A stretch of DNA of 6,712 nt from JBPOIS01 sp052034295 (GTDB taxonomy: Bacteria; Pseudomonadota; Gammaproteobacteria; Pseudomonadales; Moraxellaceae): positions 1-6,712 of the forward strand of contig JBPOIS010000038.1 in the NCBI GenBank assembly GCA_052034295.1, written 5' to 3'. The notes beneath the pieces were generated by a model. It saw only the letters and a list, made by a program, of their open reading frames with translations. It had not been told where the DNA came from and did not search any database. This document shows positions 1 through 4,287 of this stretch, one piece after another. Position numbers and translations under genes: made by a program. Every line of letters begins with the position of its first letter. The first letter of the stretch is position 1.

Positions 1-1139
1 TTGACCTGCAGGCCCGTGGCGGCACTGCCCAGCCACAGTTCCTGATTGCTGGACTCGCCATACAGGCCGCTTTTTTGCAGGCCGGGTGGCGAGGCCATCT
101 GCGCCAGCCAGTGCCCGCCATGCACGAAGTACCCCGTGTCCAGCCCTTCGCTCCACAGCCGCCGCAGCGGAGCGGCCCACTCCAGCACGGGGATCAGCGC
201 AGGCTGCACGACTTTCAGCACCGGCGTGGTGATGAAACAGGCCGGACGGTGACCGCTCACCACGGCATCAAAATCGGCCGGCTGCACGAAGGCCGAACCA
301 ATCGCCACTTCATTGGCCAGACTGCCGGCCGCATGGCGCTGATAGGTGGGGCTGCCGCCGCCATTGATGATCATCTGTGCAGGGTCATGGCCGGCCTGGC
401 GCAGCACCGCCAGCGCCTCGGCCAGTTTTTGCTGTGAGGCCTGCCAGGCCCCGGCCTGCAAAAACGACGGGACCTTGGCCACGTGCGGGTCATAGGCCAT
501 CAGGCCATCCAGCTGCAGTTGCGGCAGGTTATTCAGCTGGGCCAGCACCGCCTGCAGCGCGACTGTATCGGCCAGACCACCCCGGTGCAGGCCCACATCC
601 AGCTCCAGCACCACCCGGAAACGCTGCTGCCGGGCTGCTGCCAGGGCCGCCAGGGCCTGCAGCCGGGCCGGGGTGTCCACCAGCCAGCGCACCCGCTGGG
701 TGTCCAGCCCCTGTGCGTCTTCCTGCAGCCAGCGGGCCAGACTGGCGGTGGCCAGTGGCTTGCCCATCAGCACATCGGCATCCGGCCACAGTTGCAGGCT
801 CTGCGCCAGCATCGGCAGGTTGAACAGCATCAGCCGCCGGGTCGGCAGCGCCTGCATCAGCCGTGCCACCAGCCCCGGTGCCGGCAGGGATTTGACCACA
901 ATCCGGCAGGGCAACTGACGCACCGCCAGCCGCTGCCGCACCGTCTGAATGTTGTGCTCCAGGGCCTGTGCATCCAGCCACAGGTGCGGCTCCAGCAGCC
1001 CGGCCTGCTGGACCGCCCGGTTCAGGGCGGCAAAATATGCCCCATGGCCGCGCCGGTCCACCGCCGGACGCAGCGCCAGCCCACCGGCCACGGCCAGCCC
1101 GGCCCCACCCAGCAGCCACTGGCGGCGGCTCAGATTCAT
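1..1139 (-). CDS. Tat-exported fold-type III PLP enzyme (DSD1 / D-threonine aldolase / alanine racemase-like), 3' end off window
   Basis: Partial gene: 379 residues are visible and the C-terminus lies beyond the left edge. Residues 1-24 form a Tat-type signal (SRRQW at 4-8, then an Ala/Gly/Leu stretch), so export of a folded, cofactor-loaded enzyme is likely. The rest resembles the TIM-barrel domain of alanine racemase-like PLP proteins: WLDAQALEHNI (54-64), RIVVKSLPAPG (79-89) with Lys83 as the probable Schiff-base lysine, LELDVGLHRGG (178-188) and INGGGSPTY (258-266). The GGGSPT loop and late SSNQE (363-367) point to the D-serine dehydratase/D-threonine aldolase branch rather than housekeeping Alr. 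The metal ligands of that branch lie near the C-terminus and cannot be checked here. Its ATG overlaps the upstream stop (ATGA), implying translational coupling; only a weak G-rich Shine-Dalgarno is present. Substrate unknown; it could be a racemase, aldolase or dehydratase. The family call is firm, the reaction is not. Confidence 0.8.
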   Translation of the reverse strand, partial: MNLSRRQWLLGGAGLAVAGGLALRPAVDRRGHGAYFAALNRAVQQAGLLEPHLWLDAQALEHNIQTVRQRLAVRQLPCRIVVKSLPAPGLVARLMQALPTRRLMLFNLPMLAQSLQLWPDADVLMGKPLATASLARWLQEDAQGLDTQRVRWLVDTPARLQALAALAAARQQRFRVVLELDVGLHRGGLADTVALQAVLAQLNNLPQLQLDGLMAYDPHVAKVPSFLQAGAWQASQQKLAEALAVLRQAGHDPAQMIINGGGSPTYQRHAAGSLANEVAIGSAFVQPADFDAVVSGHRPACFITTPVLKVVQPALIPVLEWAAPLRRLWSEGLDTGYFVHGGHWLAQMASPPGLQKSGLYGESSNQELWLGSAATGLQV

Positions 1140-2554
1140 GCCACCCCCCAGAGGGCTTTCAGATACGGATTGAGCAGGCGGTTCTGTGGGTCCAGCCGGG
1201 CGCGCACCGCAGCCACCTCATCAAAGCGTGGATACAGTTTGCGCAGGTCTGCCGCCTCCAGCGTGTGCAGCTTGCCCCAGTGGGGCCGCCCCCCATACTG
1301 GCGCAGGATCGGTTCAATCGCTGCAAAAAACGGCCGGTGGTCTTCGGCGGCATCGCAGTGCACTGCAATGGAACCCGTGGTGCGCTGATAAAACGGCGAC
1401 AGCCAGGCCTGCTCATCGGCGGCAACCACGCGCAGCTCCATCGGATAAAACACCTCGGGAAAATCCCGCTCGGTCACCGTGATGATCTGCTCGAGTGCGG
1501 CCAGCTGGTGCTCGATCGGCAGGTGATATTCCATTTCATTGAACGGCAGGGTGCGCTCCGAGGACAGCAGCTTCCAGCCTTCATCCACGGCATCTTCGGG
1601 GGCATGTTCACCGCCGATGTTGCGGGCCAGGAACTTGCGCAGCGGCAGCGACCATGAAGCGTAATCGCGCAGTTTTTTCAGGTCGCGCAGGCTGTCCATG
1701 TCCTGATCGGCCGGGCGGGCCTTCAGCGGGGCTTCGGTGGCGTCGTGCAGGATCTGCACCCCCAGCCCGGTCGAGGGGATGTAATAAAACTCGGCACTGC
1801 GGTGCTGCTGGCACAGCCGGGGCCAGTCCTGCATGATCTCACGCACCGGGCGCACCTGGGTCTGGCGGTGGGTACGGCCCAGCGGCTGGTTTTTCAGGGT
1901 GTATTCCGTCACCACCCCGAAGCTGCCCAGCCCCACCAGCGCGGCGTGAAACACCTCGGGATTTTCGCTGGGGGAACAGGTCAGGGCATCGCCCTGCACC
2001 GTGAGCAGGCGAAACTGCTGCACGCCCCCATGCAGGGACTGCAGGCGCAGCCCGGTGCCGTGTGTGGCCGTGGCGATGGCCCCGGCCAGGGTTTGCTTGT
2101 TGATGTCGGGCAGGTTGGGCATTTCCTGACCGATTTTGGCCAGTTGCTCGCCCAGCTGCTGCAGGCGGGTACCCGCCCTGACCACCGCCGTGAACTGGGT
2201 CGCATCGTGCTGCACCACCCCACTCAGGGCATCCATCGACACCAGTGTGCCCTCGGTGGCCACCTGGGCATTGAAACTGTGTCCGGCCCCAGCCACCCGG
2301 ATCGGCGGCACCGCCGCCTGCAGTTGTGCGGCCAGCGCAGCCTCCGCCATCACGCCCAGCCGCTGCGCTGGATAGGCATGCTGCAGGCCAGACCAGTTTT
2401 GCCAGAGCAGATGTCCGGCCGGGTTCTGGATCGGCAGGGCTGGCCTGCCCGGTGGCTTCTGGCCACAGCCCACCAGTCCACCTGCAGCCAGTGGGGTCGC
2501 CGCCAGCCCGACCGGGGCAGCCGCGATGCGCTGGATAAAATCACGACGGTCCAT
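1136..2554 (-). CDS. Tat-exported FAD-linked D-arabinono-1,4-lactone / alditol oxidase-family lipoprotein
   Basis: 472-residue flavoenzyme of the vanillyl-alcohol-oxidase superfamily. The N-terminus has a Tat motif (DRRDF, 2-6), an Ala/Gly-rich core and a lipobox LVGC ending at Cys30, so it is probably anchored facing the periplasm. RVAGAGHSFN (86-95) is the PCMH FAD-binding loop, with His92 as the expected covalent 8-alpha-histidyl FAD attachment. LAGAIATATHGTG (156-168) and GLGSFGVVTEYTL (208-220) continue the FAD domain. The C-terminal ALO domain shows MEY (341-343), MELRVV (372-377), HWGK (425-428) and a closing LDPQNRLLNPYL (454-465). Glu373, Arg375 and Lys428 have the same spacing as the Glu320/Arg322/Lys375 triad I recall for Streptomyces alditol oxidase. 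An ATG 18 codons upstream is in frame, but this start has GGAG five bases ahead and begins the Tat signal. The adjacent cytochrome suggests it works as a dehydrogenase passing electrons on rather than only to O2. The true substrate (aldonolactone, alditol or other) is unknown. Confidence 0.87.
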   Translation of the reverse strand: MDRRDFIQRIAAAPVGLAATPLAAGGLVGCGQKPPGRPALPIQNPAGHLLWQNWSGLQHAYPAQRLGVMAEAALAAQLQAAVPPIRVAGAGHSFNAQVATEGTLVSMDALSGVVQHDATQFTAVVRAGTRLQQLGEQLAKIGQEMPNLPDINKQTLAGAIATATHGTGLRLQSLHGGVQQFRLLTVQGDALTCSPSENPEVFHAALVGLGSFGVVTEYTLKNQPLGRTHRQTQVRPVREIMQDWPRLCQQHRSAEFYYIPSTGLGVQILHDATEAPLKARPADQDMDSLRDLKKLRDYASWSLPLRKFLARNIGGEHAPEDAVDEGWKLLSSERTLPFNEMEYHLPIEHQLAALEQIITVTERDFPEVFYPMELRVVAADEQAWLSPFYQRTTGSIAVHCDAAEDHRPFFAAIEPILRQYGGRPHWGKLHTLEAADLRKLYPRFDEVAAVRARLDPQNRLLNPYLKALWGVA

Positions 2555-2559
2555 GGGTG

Positions 2560-2563
2560 CTCC
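2560..2563 (-). promoter_or_regulatory. Ribosome binding site GGAG for the FAD oxidase gene
   Basis: GGAG reads on the minus strand five bases before the ATG at 2554, in the 13-bp gap after the cytochrome stop codon. It decides the start in favour of 2554 over the in-frame ATG at 2608, which would lie inside the cytochrome gene and place 18 unrelated residues before the Tat signal. Confidence 0.7.
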
Positions 2564-2567
2564 GGAA

Positions 2568-2963
2568 TCAAGGTGCCGCGGACAGATGCGGCTGGGACAT
2601 GAAGCCAATCAGGGCCTTGAAATCCTCTGCCGTGCAGGTGGTGCACAGACCACCGGCGGGCATCTGGTTAAAACCGGCCACGGTGTGCATCAGCAGGGTG
2701 TCGATGCCCTGTTGCAGGCGCGGCTGCCACTGGGTGGTGTTGTGGGCCTGCGGGGCCGGGGTGGCCGGGTTTTCATGGCAGTTTTTGCAGCTCTGGGCAT
2801 ACAGCTGGGTTTGCGCAGCGGTGAGCACCACCGGGGCGATGGCAGCGACCGGCTGGCCCTGGGCCTGATCGGCCGGCTGACAGCCCGAAAAGACCAGCGG
2901 CAGCACCAGCCACAGGGGCAGTAATCCGCGGTACGGGCGGACAGGCAGTGGGAACATGTTCAT
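2568..2963 (-). CDS. Small monohaem cytochrome c5-like lipoprotein
   Basis: 131-residue class I c-type cytochrome. Residues 11-28 are a hydrophobic signal ending in FSGC, a plausible lipobox with Cys28 as the lipidated residue (Phe at -3 is not ideal), so the protein is probably membrane-anchored in the periplasm. The haem-binding CKNCH is at 59-63 and the likely axial methionine is Met101 in FNQMPAGG. Cys107 and Cys110 form the extra C-terminal CxxC pair typical of cytochrome c5, followed by the usual terminal helix (AEDFKALIGFM). It is first in the operon, 13 bp ahead of the flavoenzyme, which fits an electron-acceptor role for it. Two starts, 2963 and 2957, are nearly equal: GGAA serves the first and AGG the second. 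The open frame runs back to 3032, but that start would lie upstream of the predicted transcription start. Haem cytochrome is certain; c5-like subtype is likely. Confidence 0.85.
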   Translation of the reverse strand: MNMFPLPVRPYRGLLPLWLVLPLVFSGCQPADQAQGQPVAAIAPVVLTAAQTQLYAQSCKNCHENPATPAPQAHNTTQWQPRLQQGIDTLLMHTVAGFNQMPAGGLCTTCTAEDFKALIGFMSQPHLSAAP

Positions 2964-2982
2964 CCTGATTCCGGGGTTCGTG

Positions 2983-3000
2983 GCCGCGCATCCACGCGGC
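2983..3000 (-). other. GC-rich hairpin in the 5' leader of the cytochrome operon
   Basis: GCCGCG and CGCGGC form a perfect 6-bp stem around a 6-base loop. In the predicted transcript it sits about 20 bases before the cytochrome start and just upstream of its ribosome binding region. It could stabilise the 5' end or influence translation. At this GC content such a short stem also arises by chance. Confidence 0.35.
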
Positions 3001-3023
3001 GGCATGTTGTTGTGTTGCGGGCC

Positions 3024-3052
3024 ATTGTGCATTTGACAATATTTGTTGTCAA
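3024..3052 (-). promoter_or_regulatory. Sigma-70-type promoter of the cytochrome-flavoenzyme-PLP enzyme operon
   Basis: On the minus strand a consensus -35 TTGACA (3052-3047) is followed after 17 bp by CACAAT (3029-3024), which matches four of six -10 positions. Transcription would start near 3017 and give a leader of about 55 bases before the cytochrome ATG. No other good promoter was seen between the three genes, which are separated by 13 bp and by a 4-bp overlap. Confidence 0.65.
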
Positions 3053-3054
3053 AT
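3031..3054. promoter_or_regulatory. Perfect palindromic operator-like site (9-6-9)
   Basis: ATTTGACAA (3031-3039) and TTGTCAAAT (3046-3054) are exact inverted repeats separated by six bases. The site is strikingly AT-rich against its surroundings and covers the -35 and most of the spacer of the minus-strand promoter, the position expected for a repressor operator. The TTGAC/GTCAA arms recall FNR/ANR boxes, but those half-sites have four bases between them and here there are ten, so an FNR-type protein is unlikely. The regulator is not encoded in the window. The site may also affect transcription toward the plus-strand methyltransferase gene, since a TTGACA faces that way too, though without a convincing -10. 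Confidence 0.65.
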
Positions 3055-3120
3055 CATTTTTCAAGGCCTCTTGCGGCGGGGCTTTGAGCCGTTTTGCCCA
3101 GCACGGCGCTGGCCAGTGTC

Positions 3121-3157
3121 GCAAGTTGCTACAGGGTGGCCATGAGCAGCAACTTGC
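3121..3157 (+). other. Perfect 10-bp inverted repeat in the leader of the RNA methyltransferase gene
   Basis: GCAAGTTGCT (3121-3130) pairs exactly with AGCAACTTGC (3148-3157) across a 17-base loop. A run of seven T follows at 3171-3177, after a 13-base G-rich spacer. This is not a canonical intrinsic terminator because the T tract is not next to the stem. It lies in the non-coding stretch between the divergent promoter and the methyltransferase start, so an RNA leader structure or a protein-binding site is possible. Confidence 0.5.
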
Positions 3158-3223
3158 AGGGGGCGCAGGGTTTTTTTACCATGCCGCAGTCTGGGGGCAT
3201 CGTGCTGCCCTCTCCCGGTTTGT

Positions 3224-3227
3224 GGAG
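3224..3227 (+). promoter_or_regulatory. Ribosome binding site GGAG for the RsmB/NOP methyltransferase
   Basis: GGAG lies six bases before the ATG at 3234. It supports that start over the open frame reaching back to 3012, whose extra 74 residues cross the palindrome, the hairpin and the T tract and look non-coding. Confidence 0.7.
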
Positions 3228-3233
3228 TGCCCG

Positions 3234-4193
3234 ATGCTGCCCGCAGAGTTTGTTGAGCGCCTGAGTGCGCTCGTGCCCCCACCCCGGCTGGCGGGGGTGC
3301 TGGCCAGTTTTGCTGAACCCAAAAGCACCACATTCCGCCTCAACACCCTGCACCCGGACTGGCAGGCGGGCCGTGAGGCGCTGGCCGCCACCGGGCTGCT
3401 GTCCCAGCCGGTCTGCCTGACCATGGCCGGGGGCGCAGCGGCGGCACTGCCGGTGTTCCGGGTGGCACACCATCAGCGCGAGGCGCTGACCCACCACGCC
3501 AGTGCAGCGCAGGGACAGATCTACATCCAGAGCGTGTCGTCGATGCTGGCCGCGCTGTGGCTGGACCCGCAGCCCGGGGACTGGGTGCTGGATCTGGCGG
3601 CCGCACCGGGGGGCAAAACCAGCCTGCTGGCCCAGTTGATGGCCAATCAGGGCCGCATCAGTGCGGTTGAGCCGGTCAAAGACCGGTTTTTTCGCCTGCA
3701 GGCCAATCTACAGCGCCTGCAGGTGCAGAACACCCGCTGTTATCTGAAGGATGGCCGCGCGATTGGTGCGCTCAAGCCCGCCAGCTTTGACCGGGTGCTG
3801 CTGGATGCGCCGTGCTCGTCCGAGAGCCGCTTCCGCAGTGACCAGCCCGATTCCATGGCGCACTGGAGCCTGCGCAAGGTGGCCGAAGCCGCACACAAAC
3901 AAAAGCGTTTGATCCTCAGTGCCTGGTCGGCGCTCAAGCCGGGCGGGACGCTGCTGTACTGCACCTGTTCGTTTGCCCCGGAAGAAAACGAAGCCGTGGT
4001 GGCGCACCTGCTGCGGCGTCATCCGGAGGCGAGCCTACAGCCCGTGCAGCCCCCCGCGGGACTGGCCAGCCAGCCCGGATTGACCGACTGGCAGGGCAAG
4101 GCTTACCCGGAGGCCCTGCAGCACAGTGTGCGCATTCTGCCGGATGCGGATGTGGATGGGTTTTATCTGGCACGAATTTGCAAAACCGGCTGA
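3234..4193 (+). CDS. RsmB/NOP family S-adenosylmethionine-dependent RNA cytosine-C5 methyltransferase
   Basis: 319-residue enzyme predicted to transfer a methyl group from SAM to carbon 5 of a cytosine in rRNA or tRNA, in the cytoplasm. The N-terminal part has KSTTFRLNTL (30-39), typical of the family's pre-catalytic domain. The Rossmann core shows motif I DLAAAPGGKT (120-129), an acidic motif II region (SAVEPVKDR, 143-151), motif IV DAPC (191-194) and motif VI TCS (244-246) followed by EENE (250-253). Cys194 and Cys245 are the two cysteines of this class: the motif VI one forms the covalent RNA adduct and the motif IV one assists release. It lacks the NusB-like domain of RsmB and the long C-terminal extension of RsmF, and ends shortly after the catalytic core with VDGFYLARI. 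It is therefore a compact member whose target base cannot be named. It is divergent from the cytochrome operon and functionally unrelated to both neighbours. Confidence 0.9.
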   Translation: MLPAEFVERLSALVPPPRLAGVLASFAEPKSTTFRLNTLHPDWQAGREALAATGLLSQPVCLTMAGGAAAALPVFRVAHHQREALTHHASAAQGQIYIQSVSSMLAALWLDPQPGDWVLDLAAAPGGKTSLLAQLMANQGRISAVEPVKDRFFRLQANLQRLQVQNTRCYLKDGRAIGALKPASFDRVLLDAPCSSESRFRSDQPDSMAHWSLRKVAEAAHKQKRLILSAWSALKPGGTLLYCTCSFAPEENEAVVAHLLRRHPEASLQPVQPPAGLASQPGLTDWQGKAYPEALQHSVRILPDADVDGFYLARICKTG

Positions 4194-4204
4194 TTTTGCC
4201 GCCA

Positions 4205-4221
4205 CTTAAGTTTCCGTTCAT
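4205..4221 (+). promoter_or_regulatory. Candidate PmrA/BasR-type box upstream of eptA
   Basis: CTTAAG (4205-4210), five bases, then GTTCAT (4216-4221) follows the half-site/N5/half-site layout of enterobacterial PmrA boxes (YTTAAK repeated every 11 bp). The first half is perfect and the second matches partly. It ends 12 bp before TATAGG and overlaps the poor -35 region, where OmpR-class activators usually bind. If real, it would tie eptA to an envelope-stress or metal/pH-sensing two-component system. No such regulator is in the window. Confidence 0.4.
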
Positions 4222-4230
4222 CCTTTTGCT

Positions 4231-4239
4231 TAATATAGG
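4231..4239 (+). promoter_or_regulatory. Probable -10 region of the eptA promoter
   Basis: TAATATAGG holds two overlapping -10 candidates, TAATAT (4231-4236) and TATAGG (4234-4239), each matching four of six positions, in an otherwise GC-rich region. No good -35 is found 16-18 bp upstream, which suits an activator-dependent promoter. Transcription would begin around 4246 and give a leader of about 40 bases. Confidence 0.5.
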
Positions 4240-4277
4240 GGCCGATTTTTCATCTGCCCGTCGTCTGGCCTGCTTCC

Positions 4278-4282
4278 GAGGG
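4278..4282 (+). promoter_or_regulatory. Ribosome binding site GAGGG for eptA (GTG start)
   Basis: GAGGG lies five bases before GTG at 4288. This supports the unusual GTG start, since the protein then begins with a short basic stretch directly before the first membrane helix, as expected for EptA proteins. Confidence 0.65.
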
Positions 4283-4287
4283 TCCCT

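Noticed and set aside
483..1388. 301-codon plus-strand open frame opposite the PLP enzyme and flavoenzyme genes
   Set aside because: It is a low-complexity Gln/His/Arg-rich antisense shadow of two well-supported genes, without a credible start or domain.
2964..3032. Longer cytochrome protein starting at 3032 or 3005
   Set aside because: The 3032 start lies upstream of the predicted transcription start, and neither ATG has a ribosome binding site. The signal peptide begins naturally at 2963 or 2957.
3033..3052. FNR/ANR box in the operator palindrome
   Set aside because: The TTGAC and GTCAA halves are separated by ten bases rather than the four these regulators need.
3121..3177. Rho-independent terminator between the divergent genes
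   Set aside because: The T7 run is 13 bases away from the stem and the loop is 17 bases. It also lies upstream of a gene on the same strand, so a standard terminator is not supported.
3012..3233. 74-residue N-terminal extension of the RsmB/NOP methyltransferase
   Set aside because: It lacks a ribosome binding site, crosses the operator palindrome, hairpin and T tract, and adds nothing family-like. The ATG at 3234 has GGAG at good spacing.
4180..4199. Inverted repeat GCAAAA/TTTTGC over the methyltransferase stop codon as a terminator
   Set aside because: Only a six-bp, mostly A-T stem with an 8-base loop and no following T tract; too weak to call.
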